Notes: generated by a model from the letters alone, not told the origin. DNA of 32,351 nt from Chlamydiota bacterium (GCA_016866495.1 VGMG01000010.1:1-32351), one strand, 5' to 3'; shown: positions 7,139-15,961, counted from the first letter of the stretch. Numbers and translations: made by a program.

Positions 7139-7700
7139 AGGGTTTGATGCACATTTTTATGTGGAAGATTTGTTCCCTTGGGATCTTTTAGACAGTATGC
7201 AAACAGCCTTCCAACAGCTATCGGGTAAAATTTTAAGCCCCATACCAGAGGGTGTTCATCTTGAAAATCTAGAATCGATCCATATTGAAGAGGGGTGTTT
7301 GATAGAACCGGGAGCGTTTATTCGTGGCCCCTGTTTTTTAGCTAGGGGGGTTACAGTGCGCCATGGAGCTTATCTTAGGGGGAATGTTTGGGTAGGGCAA
7401 AATAGCCTTTTGGGACATGCTACAGAATTGAAAAATGTCTTGATTGGAGAACACACATCCCTGGCTCATTTTGTTTATGTAGCCGATTCTATTATCGGAT
7501 CCCACGTGAATTTGGCCTCTCATGTAACTTTAGCAAACCTGAGATTGGATGAAGCTAAAGTGCAACCCATGAATAGAGCCAAGTTTGGTGCAGTGATCGG
7601 CGATTATTCAAAGCTGGGTTGTCATGTAGTTTTAAATCCAGGCAAACAGATCCTACCTCATACAAAAATTTATGTTCAGCAACAACACGTAACCCTTTAG
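7104..7700 (+). CDS. GlmU-like left-handed beta-helix protein (CT629 type)
   Basis: A 198-residue hexapeptide-repeat protein related to the acyltransferase half of GlmU and to sugar-phosphate nucleotidyltransferases. After about 55 residues of lead-in (PWDLLDSMQTAFQQL) come imperfect hexads such as IEEGCLIEPGAFIRGP, VTVRHGAYLRGNVWVG and GSHVNLASHVTLANL, with a late loop MNRAKFGAVIGDYSKLG. The pyrophosphorylase domain of full GlmU (about 450 residues) is missing, so it cannot make UDP-GlcNAc by itself; an acyl- or sugar-binding role is likelier. It has no strong ribosome binding site, and a DnaA-box match lies within its first codons. It is followed 33 bases later by the polyprenyl synthase gene, the same pair as CT629/CT628 in Chlamydia. 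Confidence 0.82.
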   Translation: MLYQSNQQFFPQGFDAHFYVEDLFPWDLLDSMQTAFQQLSGKILSPIPEGVHLENLESIHIEEGCLIEPGAFIRGPCFLARGVTVRHGAYLRGNVWVGQNSLLGHATELKNVLIGEHTSLAHFVYVADSIIGSHVNLASHVTLANLRLDEAKVQPMNRAKFGAVIGDYSKLGCHVVLNPGKQILPHTKIYVQQQHVTL

Positions 7701-7733
7701 AAAAATTTTTCCATTAAAATTAGGATAAAAGCA

Positions 7734-8591
7734 ATGAAAGAGGCGTTTGAAAAGGCTTTATTTGAGGAAATATCTCGATTTGAAGACTCTCGGCTTAAAA
7801 GTGCGGCTCTTTATGCTCTAGAGGGTGAGGCGAAGAGGATTCGACCTTTTGTAGCCTATTCGATTGCAAATATTTTATCCCCCGGGTTTGATAATTTTCA
7901 TCCTTTGATAGCATTAGAGCTTGCACATACAAGCTCGTTGATACTGGATGATCTGCCGATGATGGATAACGCAACTGAGAGAAGAAATAAACCGGCACTG
8001 CACATCTTCTTCAATCAACAAGAAGCCCTTTTAACAGCTGTAGGTTTGATTTCCGAGAGTTTTAGGCAGTTGCACCTTGCAACAGAAAAGTTAAGCGATT
8101 CTAGAAGCGCTAAAGAGTGTTTGGCTATTTTGCAGTCTGCTTTACAAACAACTACTGAAGCTGGAGGGCTCAGTGGAGCCCCTTTAGGGCAGTGGATGGA
8201 TCTTACAATTTCACCTACGCTACGACATCCGCTTTTAAAAATGATGCATAAAAAAACGGGTGTGTTTTTTGAATCCTCTTTTATCTTGGGTTGGATTTTT
8301 GGTGGGGGGAGTTTAGAAAAAATTCAAGAGGTCAAAGATGCCTCAGCCCTTTTTGGGACGATTTTTCAAATCATGGATGATTTTTTGGATCTTGAGGAGG
8401 ACGCTAAAGAGCGTCCCTTTGCGAATTTTGTGATTCAAAACGGCGAAAGCGCCACTTTCGTTTACCTTGAGGAATTAAAGAAGCGCTTTTCAGCGCTCCT
8501 TGTGTCTTTGGGATTGGTTAAACTTCAGCAAGCTCTTTTGGAGCCTCTGGAGAATCTTCTGCTGCTCCACCAATCGACTCCACATGGTTGA
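7734..8591 (+). CDS. ispA: Polyprenyl diphosphate synthase (farnesyl/geranylgeranyl type)
   Basis: Condenses isopentenyl diphosphate with allylic diphosphates to make short-chain prenyl diphosphates for undecaprenol and quinones. The first Asp-rich motif DDLPMMD is at residues 72-78, followed by the unusual [12 protein letters not shown] where DDxRRGxPxxH is typical. The second motif is [11 protein letters not shown]. Size (285) is slightly below the usual 295-300. GGATAA lies a few bases upstream of the ATG. The last 74 bases run antisense into the 3' end of recA. The product length cannot be assigned from the sequence; the region before the first motif ([13 protein letters not shown]) lacks a bulky aromatic, which would permit a C15-C20 product. 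Confidence 0.9.
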   Translation: MKEAFEKALFEEISRFEDSRLKSAALYALEGEAKRIRPFVAYSIANILSPGFDNFHPLIALELAHTSSLILDDLPMMDNATERRNKPALHIFFNQQEALLTAVGLISESFRQLHLATEKLSDSRSAKECLAILQSALQTTTEAGGLSGAPLGQWMDLTISPTLRHPLLKMMHKKTGVFFESSFILGWIFGGGSLEKIQEVKDASALFGTIFQIMDDFLDLEEDAKERPFANFVIQNGESATFVYLEELKKRFSALLVSLGLVKLQQALLEPLENLLLLHQSTPHG

Positions 8592-9594
8592 GTTTAGAAG
8601 GTCCGTTTTGTAAAATCATCTTTTCTAGTTCTGAGGTGAGCTCTTCGTTCTTTTTAAGCTCGAGGCGCATCATCTCTCTTCCTTGAAAACGGTTCCCTTT
8701 AAAGCCAAGCCATGTCCCTTTCTTTTCTACTATCCCCATCTCTACACCGATATCAATCGCTGATCCGTGACGAGATATCCCTTCATTGAAAAGAATATCA
8801 AATTCTGCTGAGCGGAAAGGAGGAGCTAGTTTATTTTTTACTACTTTGGCCTTGACTCTATTTCCACTTTCGACGTTGTCGCTACCTTTTATGGTATTTA
8901 CCTTACGGATCTCAATTCTGATGGAAGAGTAGAATTTTAGAGCACGACCACCCGTAGTTGTTTCGGGGTTACCAAACATGATACCCACTTTTTCTCTTAG
9001 CTGGTTGATGAAAATGGCACAGGTATTGCTTTTTGCTAGAGTAGAGGTGAGCTTTCTTAAGGCTTGTGACATTAAGCGAGCTTGCAGACCTACATGCGTA
9101 TCGCCGATTTCCCCTTCAAGTTCATTTTTCGGAACAAGGGCTGCTACTGAATCGATCACGATCACATCTACAGCATTTGAACGGGCCAAGATTTCGGCAA
9201 TATTGAGCGCCTCTTCACCCGAATCGGGTTGAGAAATAAGAAGATCGTCCAGTTTTACCCCGATTTTAGCTGCATAAGAGGGATCAAGTGCATGCTCAGC
9301 ATCAATGTAGGCGGCAGTTCCCCCCATTTTTTGGCAGTTGGCCACAATGTGTGTAGCTAAAGTAGATTTACCCGAAGATTCCGGACCGTAGATTTCGACG
9401 ATACGACCTCTTGGTACGCCCCCAATCCCTAACGCTATATCTAACGCTACAGAACCTGTAGGGATTGTTTGGATTTGGCGTTGCGCCGAGTGTTTGCCAA
9501 GGGACATAATGGACCCTTCACCGAATTGTTTTTCGATGTGCTGTCTAGCTAATTCAAGCGCTTTTTTGCGTCCTTCATTTTGTGATATAGACAT
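8518..9594 (-). CDS. recA: Recombinase RecA
   Basis: Forms ATP-dependent filaments on single-stranded DNA for homologous recombination and repair. It is 358 residues, normal for RecA. Walker [10 protein letters not shown] is at 70-78, Walker B is [12 protein letters not shown], and loop L1 ([22 protein letters not shown]) and loop L2 ([17 protein letters not shown]) are intact. The C-terminal tail is acidic ([13 protein letters not shown]), as in other RecA proteins. The start is supported by AGGGAG seven bases upstream and by a strong promoter. The end overlaps ispA on the other strand by 74 bases. No LexA box is seen, in keeping with chlamydiae lacking a LexA-type SOS response. Confidence 0.98.
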   Translation of the reverse strand: MSISQNEGRKKALELARQHIEKQFGEGSIMSLGKHSAQRQIQTIPTGSVALDIALGIGGVPRGRIVEIYGPESSGKSTLATHIVANCQKMGGTAAYIDAEHALDPSYAAKIGVKLDDLLISQPDSGEEALNIAEILARSNAVDVIVIDSVAALVPKNELEGEIGDTHVGLQARLMSQALRKLTSTLAKSNTCAIFINQLREKVGIMFGNPETTTGGRALKFYSSIRIEIRKVNTIKGSDNVESGNRVKAKVVKNKLAPPFRSAEFDILFNEGISRHGSAIDIGVEMGIVEKKGTWLGFKGNRFQGREMMRLELKKNEELTSELEKMILQNGPSKLNHVESIGGAAEDSPEAPKELAEV

Positions 9595-9621
9595 AAATGA
9601 CTCCCTATTGAATAAAGGGGA

Positions 9622-9650
9622 ATTATACGGGATTTACCGAAGGATAGCAA
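9622..9650 (-). promoter_or_regulatory. Sigma-70-type promoter of recA
   Basis: On the minus strand TTGCTA (9650-9645) is followed after exactly 17 bases by a perfect TATAAT (9627-9622), about 28 bases before the recA start codon. It lies in the 59-base gap shared with the divergent glucokinase gene. Confidence 0.75.
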
Positions 9651-9653
9651 GTC

Positions 9654-10490
9654 ATGCAGGCTGTTTATATAGGGATGGATATTGGAGGAACACATATCCG
9701 CGTTTTAAAAAATCAGGATAAAACAGTTTTAAAGACGGCCGACTTTAACGATTTTATGGAGCTTATGGACCTTTTAGTCCAGTCCTCAAGCCCCACAGAG
9801 ATTGTTTGTGCGTTGGCAGGACCCATCGATCACGATGGGGGGGTCTCACCACCAAACATAAAAAAGTGGGGAAGGGTGGATCCCAAAAAAGTGGAAAAAA
9901 GATTTCCAAACGTGAGGATTCGCTTTATTAACGATTTGGTGGCGCATGCCCATGGATTGGATCATGTACAGCCCAAGGATCTTTATCTTCTAAAAAAAGG
10001 AACGATGCCCGATGGCAAAAAAGTTCTTTTGATCGCTCCCGGTACAGGGCTTGGGGTGGCTTTTAAAGACAAATCACATGTATACCCCTCAGAAGCCGGA
10101 CACGTAGATTGCCCCGCTTACGGTCAAGAGGGAAAAAAAATACATGATATGCTTTTGAAAAAGTATGGGCATGTATCGTATGAAAGGATTGTATCAGGAA
10201 CTGGGTTAGAGGAGATCAACCAAATTTTAGGAACTAAAGGGGTTCAACCTCTATTTACACAGAATTTGGCAAGATTCATAGCGAATATGACGGTGACATT
10301 TTTACCTGAAACAATTTATTTGGGAGGTGGAATTCTTATGCACCGCTTAAAAGAGATTGATACAACTCTTTTTGTGGAATCCCTTTTGGATCAGGGAAGA
10401 TTTAAAGAATTGGTCAACCGTCCAAATATTTACGTTATACTGGATGAATTCACTGCACTAAAAGGTGCTTATTCATTAGTCCATCCGTAG
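9654..10490 (+). CDS. glk: Glucokinase (Glk family)
   Basis: Phosphorylates glucose with ATP to glucose-6-phosphate. Sugar-kinase fold motifs are present: the phosphate-1 loop MDIGGTH (8-14), AGPIDHDGG (55-63), catalytic FINDLVAHAHG (Asp94), adenosine-contacting APGTGLGVAF (128-137), SEAGHVDCP (146-154) and IYLGGGIL near the end. The 278 residues are shorter than E. coli Glk (321), with trimmed loops, and the ROK-type zinc motif is absent. It is divergent from recA with a 59-base gap; AAGGATAG precedes the ATG. Chlamydiaceae lack glucokinase and import glucose-6-phosphate, whereas environmental chlamydiae have one, so this gene is informative about lineage. Confidence 0.92.
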   Translation: MQAVYIGMDIGGTHIRVLKNQDKTVLKTADFNDFMELMDLLVQSSSPTEIVCALAGPIDHDGGVSPPNIKKWGRVDPKKVEKRFPNVRIRFINDLVAHAHGLDHVQPKDLYLLKKGTMPDGKKVLLIAPGTGLGVAFKDKSHVYPSEAGHVDCPAYGQEGKKIHDMLLKKYGHVSYERIVSGTGLEEINQILGTKGVQPLFTQNLARFIANMTVTFLPETIYLGGGILMHRLKEIDTTLFVESLLDQGRFKELVNRPNIYVILDEFTALKGAYSLVHP

Positions 10491-10495
10491 AAATT

Positions 10496-10527
10496 ACCCC
10501 CTTCAAAAGACAGCATGCGGGGGTTTT
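10496..10527 (+). terminator. Rho-independent terminator after glk
   Basis: ACCCCC and GGGGGT arms (10496-10501, 10519-10524) enclose a 17-base loop and are followed by TTTT, five bases beyond the glk stop. The rest of the gap to the first porin gene holds no other clear feature. Confidence 0.6.
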
Positions 10528-10630
10528 CTTACCAATTTTGAAAAAAAAAGGTTTAGAAAAAAAGCGTAACAACGTATACCTGATAATCACAATAAGTTTT
10601 TCATTCTTATAGATTTAGATGGGTATAAAG

Positions 10631-11749
10631 ATGAGTATAAAAAAATTAGGACTCCTATTTGGATTAGTAGGGGTGTTTAGCGGAGTTTTTGCTCGAGATG
10701 ATAACTCTAGTAAAAAAGACAACAAGGATAAAAAAATGCAGGATTGCTCAAGCCTGTGTTTTGCTGGACCGGAACTGGAAGAGGATAACTCTTTTAACGT
10801 CATGGGGGCAGCGATTTATGGTGTGGCAAATGCTCAAGCAACAGAGATAGCGCTATACACAACTAGCCGTAACAACTCTAGCTACCCAGAGGGTGGACAA
10901 GGGATAAATCCTTATGAGAATCCAGCATGGGGATTTAAAGTGGGTTTAGGGTACCGTATGTCTCACGACGATTGGCAATTGCAAGGACGCTATACCTGGT
11001 TTAAATCTGTTTATAGTGGAACGTACGACACAGCCTACGGAGGAGGATACTTCCCCTCATTTTATGCTAACGCAGCTATAGATACAACCTCGCCTTCGTT
11101 ATTTGGAAGTGCATCGTTTTTTAACAACGTGCAGTATGGAACATATACTCTATTGCAAGCTTTGAACGTTTATCTATTTAGACCAACACTATTTACGGCC
11201 CTTTTAGAAATTTCCCCCTATTTTGGTATAGATTACATCAATACAACGCGAAGATTGGTGGTTTCTTTTACAAATGATGTTGCTACTACCCCAATTTATA
11301 GTTCTACTAATGGTGGCTTTTTTAGAACTTATGACAAAAACCTCTGCTGGGGTGTGGGTCCGATGGCCGGTGTAAGCTCCAACTGGTATCTGGGATATGA
11401 TGCAGGTATCTATGCAGATGGATATTTTGCTGTGACTTATGGAAATGCCCGCTCATTCTCACAAACTTTTGCATATAGACCCACAGTAGCCCAACCAAAT
11501 ACCGCTTTAAACTCACAAATTTCCAACTCTTTATACCAGTACGCACCGCATATGAACTTGCAGCTAGGGTTCAACTGGAGTCATACATTTGACAATGAGA
11601 GAGCAAGCGTGAGCTTTAAGGCTGGATACGAGTCCCAGTATTTCTTCCAAGTGAACAAAACATTGGCGAACAGCGTATTCTTCTTTGCAACAAATGGTGC
11701 AGGTATTGGCTTACAAAACCTTGTTTTGCAGCTTCAAGTAGATTTCTAA
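10631..11749 (+). CDS. MOMP-like outer-membrane porin, paralogue 1
   Basis: A secreted beta-barrel of 372 residues. The start at 10631 gives signal peptide MSIKKLGLLFGLVGVFSGVFA; an earlier ATG at 10619 adds four residues but has no better ribosome binding site (GGG is placed for 10631). Mature features follow the family pattern: Cys motif DCSSLCFAGPE, barrel start AAIYGVANAQ, WGFKVGLGYR, mid-barrel CWGVGPMAG, and end GIGLQNLVLQLQVDF with a terminal Phe for BAM recognition. The third Cys of the N-terminal motif is replaced (LEEDNS). It lacks the QNYQK block of its siblings, having RTYDKN instead. It is the most divergent of the first five. Porin function in the outer membrane is inferred from family features. 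Confidence 0.88.
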   Translation: MSIKKLGLLFGLVGVFSGVFARDDNSSKKDNKDKKMQDCSSLCFAGPELEEDNSFNVMGAAIYGVANAQATEIALYTTSRNNSSYPEGGQGINPYENPAWGFKVGLGYRMSHDDWQLQGRYTWFKSVYSGTYDTAYGGGYFPSFYANAAIDTTSPSLFGSASFFNNVQYGTYTLLQALNVYLFRPTLFTALLEISPYFGIDYINTTRRLVVSFTNDVATTPIYSSTNGGFFRTYDKNLCWGVGPMAGVSSNWYLGYDAGIYADGYFAVTYGNARSFSQTFAYRPTVAQPNTALNSQISNSLYQYAPHMNLQLGFNWSHTFDNERASVSFKAGYESQYFFQVNKTLANSVFFFATNGAGIGLQNLVLQLQVDF

Positions 11750-11774
11750 AAATCTCCTAAACAGCAATTCAGAT

Positions 11775-11807
11775 AAAAGCCCCTAAACAATAAGGGGCTT
11801 TTTTTTT
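11775..11807 (+). terminator. Rho-independent terminator after porin 1
   Basis: AAGCCCCT (11777-11784) pairs perfectly with AGGGGCTT (11793-11800) and is followed by a run of T. The remaining gap to the next start (12012) is AT-rich with no clear gene; a small open frame from 11900 overlaps the next gene and is not convincing. Confidence 0.9.
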
Positions 11808-12011
11808 GGCATTTCATCACAGGTTTTAATAATCACCGGGCCTGTTTTGGAAAAGAGGCAAAAGAATTCGACTCATCTTGACCTAGGTCTTCAAAAGGAA
11901 TGTACAGATTGAAAATTTTTAAAAATATGTTTCAAAAAAAGGTTTATTCCTTTAAAAAAGAAAAAACTAACAAGGTACTTTTTTGTACATCAACTCTATT
12001 CGAGGTAAAGG

Positions 12012-13157
12012 ATGAACATACGTTATTTGAAGCAGCTCCCTATATGGATTGCGACTTTAGGGCTCTATGCAGCGACAAGCGATCGAAAAACAGCTATGCA
12101 AGAGTATAATCCGGCAGACTGCGCTGAGCTTTGCTGGAGGGCAACTGGTTTGGAATGCGATGAGGCTTGGGACATCAATGCCGGAGCCATCTATTTCCAG
12201 GCAAAAGCACAGGGTGTAGATATTGCAACAGTTACCCAAGATCGTGGTAATAACATTTTTCCGGTAAACGGAATTGGTGTACAACCAGAAGAATCTCTTT
12301 GGTGGGGATTTAAGGTCGGAGGAGGCTATAAGCTATTTCGCCAAGACTGGAGACTTACGGTAGATTATACTTTCTTCAACTCTGTAACAAATTCAGAGCT
12401 CATTACCGCCTACGGTACGGCTTTTATCCCCTCTATATATAGTAACCAGATTATCGGAGATGGATTTACTGCTAACTTCCAACTTTTCAACAATCTGGAA
12501 GTTGGGGTACGCAACGTAGTCAGTAACGTTCAAATTTGTGCAACAAGGCCTACTTATATCGATAAAAGGGTAGAGATTTCTCCCTTCTATGGTATTGATC
12601 TATCTTTTTTGACTAGACGTACGGTGGCTGTTTTTTCAAACGACTTCATACCGGGAGCGACTACCCAAAAATACTCAGGACAAAACGGTGGGTTTTTCCA
12701 AAATTACCAAAAGTGGAGCTGGTGGGGTGTTGGCCCTTGCGTGGGGTTAAATACCAAATGGTTTTTAGATTACGATATTAGTGTTTATGGTGATATCTAT
12801 GGTGCCTTAAATTATGGATCAAGCCGTGTAAGAACAGCCTCTTTCTCTAAACCTGCAATCAATGTTGCAAGCTCTACTACCATAGTAGCTTCAACTATTG
12901 GTTACCTCTTACCACAAGAGGCGGTAATTGATAATCTTCTTCTTCAATTTGCACCCGAATTCTCTTACCAGCTCGGTTTTAACTGGTCTAAATTAACTGA
13001 AGAGAAAGATCTACTTATTCAATTCAATATTGGTTATGAAGCAACCTATTTCTTTAATATAATTAAGACGATTACTCCAGAGCTTGGTTATAGAATTGAG
13101 GATGGTTCTGGATTAGGTATACAGGGTCTAGTATTGCAAGCATTCGTAGACTTCTAG
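12012..13157 (+). CDS. MOMP-like outer-membrane porin, paralogue 2
   Basis: A 381-residue member of the array. The start is supported by GAGGTAAAGG just before the ATG. The signal peptide is MNIRYLKQLPIWIATLGLYA. The three-Cys motif is complete: DCAELCWRATGLEC. Then come AGAIYFQAKAQGVD, WWGFKVGGGYK, the central signature FFQNYQKWSWWGVGPCVG with an extra Cys, an additional Cys in QICATRP, and the ending GLGIQGLVLQAFVDF. Loops near residues 275-300 are longer than in paralogue 1. Its own terminator follows, so it is probably transcribed alone. Assignment as porin rests on the alternating barrel pattern and the C-terminal Phe. Confidence 0.88.
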   Translation: MNIRYLKQLPIWIATLGLYAATSDRKTAMQEYNPADCAELCWRATGLECDEAWDINAGAIYFQAKAQGVDIATVTQDRGNNIFPVNGIGVQPEESLWWGFKVGGGYKLFRQDWRLTVDYTFFNSVTNSELITAYGTAFIPSIYSNQIIGDGFTANFQLFNNLEVGVRNVVSNVQICATRPTYIDKRVEISPFYGIDLSFLTRRTVAVFSNDFIPGATTQKYSGQNGGFFQNYQKWSWWGVGPCVGLNTKWFLDYDISVYGDIYGALNYGSSRVRTASFSKPAINVASSTTIVASTIGYLLPQEAVIDNLLLQFAPEFSYQLGFNWSKLTEEKDLLIQFNIGYEATYFFNIIKTITPELGYRIEDGSGLGIQGLVLQAFVDF

Positions 13158-13182
13158 AATGTAAAAAAATTTACAATACGCT

Positions 13183-13214
13183 AACGGGTCATAAAAAAAT
13201 GGCCCGTTTTTTTT
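13183..13214 (+). terminator. Rho-independent terminator after porin 2
   Basis: AACGGGTCAT pairs with ATGGCCCGTT (one G-T pair) across an A-rich loop and is followed by T residues. A weak extra inverted repeat GTAAA/TTTAC lies just before it. Confidence 0.85.
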
Positions 13215-13264
13215 AAGTGAAAAGGAAGAAATAAAAGAAAAATGCGGTTTTTTAAAAAAAATGG

Positions 13265-13293
13265 TTTTAAAAATTCTTAATTTTTCTTATAGG
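13265..13293 (+). promoter_or_regulatory. Putative promoter of porin 3
   Basis: TTTTAA (13265-13270), 17 bases, TATAGG (13288-13293). The same TTTTAAAAA-TTCT start and 17-base spacing recur before porin 5, which supports it. The transcript would start just before the shared leader motif. Confidence 0.5.
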
Positions 13294-13306
13294 GGGTTTA
13301 AAAACT

Positions 13307-13344
13307 AAGCCATAGCTTTACCCTTTTAACCCATGAGAGGAAAA
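13307..13344 (+). promoter_or_regulatory. Shared porin 5' leader motif (AAGCC...TTAACCC..GAGAGG)
   Basis: AAGCCATAGCTTTACCCTTT, then TAACCC and the Shine-Dalgarno GAGAGG. Similar leaders with AAGCC at the 5' side and TAACC before the ribosome binding site occur ahead of porins 4, 5 and 7. The GAGAGG favours the ATG at 13345 over the one at 13333 that lies upstream of it. Confidence 0.5.
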
Positions 13345-14469
13345 ATGAAAAAATATAGCCTTAACAAAATACCGATGATCTTAGCATCATTGGGTCTTTT
13401 TGCCGGCATCCAAGCGGAAGATAAAACCTTAGATAAGGTACCGGCTGATTGCTCAAGTCTTTGTGCAGACGTACCAAATTATGACTGTATGAAAGATTTT
13501 GAATTTTCTGGCGCTGCAGTTTATGAGCAAATTCGTGTTCAAGCTGGTGAGCCTGCTTTTATCAGCTATGATAGAAACCAGACCTATTATCCGGTAAATG
13601 GCTTTGGTGTCCAATTACCCGAAATAGGTTCATGGGGATTTAAATTAGGTGCTGCGTATAATGGTTGGAGCAATGATTGGAGTTCTGGGGTAAGGTATTT
13701 TTATTTCCAAGCTGTGTCAGATTTTCCTGTCCAAAACGCCTACAATTCGGTTTTTATCCCGTCTGTATTTTCTAACCAGTTTCTAGATAATGGAAACGAA
13801 TTAACGGCTTCAGGTTTTGCTAACCTGCAGCTAGGAAATAAAACTGTAATTAACAATATTAAATTTTCTATCGGAAGAGCGAATAAAATTACGGATAGAG
13901 TTACTATTGAGATTTTTTCAAACGTAGAGGCAACGATCATAAGTAGAAGACAAATTGCTGTTTTTACTAACGATGTTGTTGAAGGTCAAACCTCATTAGT
14001 AGTTGGTGCTGCACAAGCTAGATACCCACAATCACAAGGTGGTTACTATCAAAACTATCAAAAGTACACATGGTGGGGAGTAGGTCCTGGCGTGGGGTCA
14101 AGAGGGGAATACTATCTTGGGAAGGGTATTGGAATTTATGCCGTTGCCGAAGGTAGTGTAAAGTATGGATTGATTTCTACAAGAACCTCAACACTTGCAG
14201 CACCAAAAGTTCAAACTTATCCAGGTGGTGAAGCGATTATGTTGAGTAACCTTTACCAGTTTTCACCAGGTTTAGACTTTGAACTAGGAATAAACTGGAA
14301 ACACAGTTTTGATGAGGATCAAGTCAGAGTCTCTTTTGGTATCGGTTATGAAAATGGATTTTACTTCTTCAGCATGAGAACACCTGTACCTGATACTAAC
14401 ACAAGAGCAGAAAATGGTGCTGGATTGGGACTTCAAGGACTTGTTCTACAAGGTGCAATTGAATTCTAA
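13345..14469 (+). CDS. MOMP-like outer-membrane porin, paralogue 3
   Basis: The chosen start (13345) follows GAGAGGAAAA and gives signal peptide MKKYSLNKIPMILASLGLFA with GIQA before the mature end; an ATG at 13333 would put the ribosome binding site inside the gene. The 374-residue product has the three-Cys motif DCSSLCADVPNYDC, then GAAVYEQIRVQAGEPAF, WGFKLGAAYNG, the signature YYQNYQKYTWWGVGPGVG, and the ending GLGLQGLVLQGAIEF. It carries Glu rather than Asp before the terminal Phe. The loop around residues 215-230 (VVGAAQARYPQSQGG) is unlike its siblings. It has its own promoter, leader and terminator, so it is a monocistronic unit within a tandem family. Confidence 0.88.
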   Translation: MKKYSLNKIPMILASLGLFAGIQAEDKTLDKVPADCSSLCADVPNYDCMKDFEFSGAAVYEQIRVQAGEPAFISYDRNQTYYPVNGFGVQLPEIGSWGFKLGAAYNGWSNDWSSGVRYFYFQAVSDFPVQNAYNSVFIPSVFSNQFLDNGNELTASGFANLQLGNKTVINNIKFSIGRANKITDRVTIEIFSNVEATIISRRQIAVFTNDVVEGQTSLVVGAAQARYPQSQGGYYQNYQKYTWWGVGPGVGSRGEYYLGKGIGIYAVAEGSVKYGLISTRTSTLAAPKVQTYPGGEAIMLSNLYQFSPGLDFELGINWKHSFDEDQVRVSFGIGYENGFYFFSMRTPVPDTNTRAENGAGLGLQGLVLQGAIEF

Positions 14470-14493
14470 ATCTTGCTAAAAATTCTTAACAAC

Positions 14494-14523
14494 AAAATGG
14501 AGATCTTTTCGGTCTCCATTTTT
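14494..14523 (+). terminator. Rho-independent terminator after porin 3
   Basis: AAAATGGAGA pairs with TCTCCATTTT across TCTTTTCGG and ends in T residues. Confidence 0.85.
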
Positions 14524-14562
14524 ATTTAAATAAATTTAAAAAAAAATTTTCAAAAAAAAGTA

Positions 14563-14591
14563 TTTACAATTGTTGTTTTTTGAATTATAGG
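14563..14591 (+). promoter_or_regulatory. Putative promoter of porin 4
   Basis: TTTACA (14563-14568), exactly 17 bases, then TATAGG (14586-14591). The same -10 variant TATAGG appears before porin 3. Transcription would begin a few bases before the shared leader. Confidence 0.55.
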
Positions 14592-14605
14592 TAGATTAAA
14601 AAATA

Positions 14606-14643
14606 AAGCCGTTGCTTAACCATTAACCTTTTTGAGGTAAAAA
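14606..14643 (+). promoter_or_regulatory. Shared porin 5' leader motif before porin 4
   Basis: AAGCCGTTGCTTAACC, ATTAACCTTTTT and GAGGTAAAAA lead to the ATG. It is the clearest copy of the leader also found before porins 3, 5 and 7, and includes the ribosome binding site. Confidence 0.5.
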
Positions 14644-15726
14644 ATGAACATCCGTAGTGTTCTTCAACTGCCACTCATCGTAGCAAGTCTAGGATTGATG
14701 GCTGGAAATTATAATGAAAACAAACAAGGATCAGATTGCGCTCCTTTATGTTATGCAGGTCCAGTACTGGATTGTGATATAAATTTTGATGTGACTGGTG
14801 GTGCTATCTATGAACTAGTGAACGTTCAGGGTGGAGAAATTGCCGGTTATTCTGAAAGAACAGTGACCTCTTTCCCCCAAAACGGCTCAATTATTCAACA
14901 AACTGAAACTCCGTCATGGGGATTTAAAGTAGGTTTGGGATATAAAAATTGGGAGCATAACTGGAGAACCTATGCTCGTTATACTTGGTTTAAAGCTATA
15001 TCTAACCTGAACTATCAAGCAGCTGTGGGTTTAGGATATTTTCCGTCCTCATATGCAAACCAAGTTATAGAAAATAACTCAATTGGTCAAACATTTGCGT
15101 TTCAGAACCTACAAGCAGGAAATTACGTTCTTTTAAACAATTTGAACGTTCTTATAGGAAGACCGACTCTTATCACAGAAAATCTTGAACTCACGACATC
15201 CTACGGTGTTACTGGTACATGGATGACTAGAAGACAAACTTCTGTATTTACCAATTCTAGCGTTACTCCTGACCAGTTTGCAGCAACCTCTGGCGCTTTC
15301 TACCAAAATTATCAAAAATACATGTGGTGGGGGGTAGGACCTATGGTAAACTTACGCTCTGTTTACTATCTGGGGAGAGGTTTGGGAATTTATGGTGATT
15401 GCTACTTCGCACTTACGTATGGTATGTCTGATGTACGCACATCTACTTTCTCAAAAAGAATTATATCTAGTACTTTTCAAGTATTAGAGGCAGTTCTTCA
15501 AAATAAGATGTATCAATTCTCACCTGAGTATAATTTACAACTTGGTTTGAATTGGTCTCAAACTTATAGAGAAGATTCTATCAAAGCTACCTTCAACATA
15601 GGTTACGAAACAGCCTATTACCAACAAGTGATCAAAACTTTGACACCTGAGATTGCCTATAGAAACGAAAACTCTGCAGGATTAGGAATTCAAGGTTTAG
15701 TGCTACAAGCTACACTAGATTTTTGA
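14644..15726 (+). CDS. MOMP-like outer-membrane porin, paralogue 4
   Basis: The shortest intact member (360 residues). Signal peptide MNIRSVLQLPLIVASLGLMA is close to that of paralogue 2. The three-Cys motif is DCAPLCYAGPVLDC, followed by GGAIYELVNVQGGE, WGFKVGLGYKN, the signature FYQNYQKYMWWGVGPMV, and ending GLGIQGLVLQATLDF. Surface-loop insertions seen in paralogues 5 and 6 are absent, so this copy may approximate the minimal barrel. GAGG precedes the ATG by eight bases. Terminator and promoter are its own. Porin function is inferred from the family; strand count cannot be fixed by eye. Confidence 0.88.
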   Translation: MNIRSVLQLPLIVASLGLMAGNYNENKQGSDCAPLCYAGPVLDCDINFDVTGGAIYELVNVQGGEIAGYSERTVTSFPQNGSIIQQTETPSWGFKVGLGYKNWEHNWRTYARYTWFKAISNLNYQAAVGLGYFPSSYANQVIENNSIGQTFAFQNLQAGNYVLLNNLNVLIGRPTLITENLELTTSYGVTGTWMTRRQTSVFTNSSVTPDQFAATSGAFYQNYQKYMWWGVGPMVNLRSVYYLGRGLGIYGDCYFALTYGMSDVRTSTFSKRIISSTFQVLEAVLQNKMYQFSPEYNLQLGLNWSQTYREDSIKATFNIGYETAYYQQVIKTLTPEIAYRNENSAGLGIQGLVLQATLDF

Positions 15727-15750
15727 TTAATTTGTTTTAAAAAAATATTC

Positions 15751-15783
15751 AAAAAAGGCCGGTTAACTTCCGGCCTTTTTTTT
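15751..15783 (+). terminator. Rho-independent terminator after porin 4
   Basis: AAAAAAGGCCGG and CCGGCCTTTTTTTT pair perfectly around a TTAACTT loop. The following stretch to 15914 is very AT-rich and holds no gene. Confidence 0.95.
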
Positions 15784-15914
15784 ATATCTTAATTGTAATT
15801 ATTAGTTATATTAATTTTTTAACTTGATTATCGCATGGTAAGTTAAAAAAACAGAAATAAAACGAAAAAAATTCGATGAAAAAATTTAATTAAAATATTT
15901 TTTTTAATTTTCTG

Positions 15915-15943
15915 TTTTAAAAAATTCTGATCTCAGGTATGAG
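15915..15943 (+). promoter_or_regulatory. Putative promoter of porin 5
   Basis: TTTTAA (15915-15920), 17 bases, TATGAG (15938-15943). The stretch TTTTAAAAAATTCT closely matches the promoter proposed for porin 3. Confidence 0.45.
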
Positions 15944-15961
15944 AAGAGTTAATAGGAAAAA

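Noticed and set aside
8978..9232. 84-codon frame antisense to recA
   Set aside because: Shadow of the recA coding strand with low-complexity Ser/Thr content.
11900..12109. 69-codon open frame ahead of porin 2
   Set aside because: It overlaps porin 2 in another frame, is Lys/Phe-rich from AT-rich leader DNA, and lacks a ribosome binding site.
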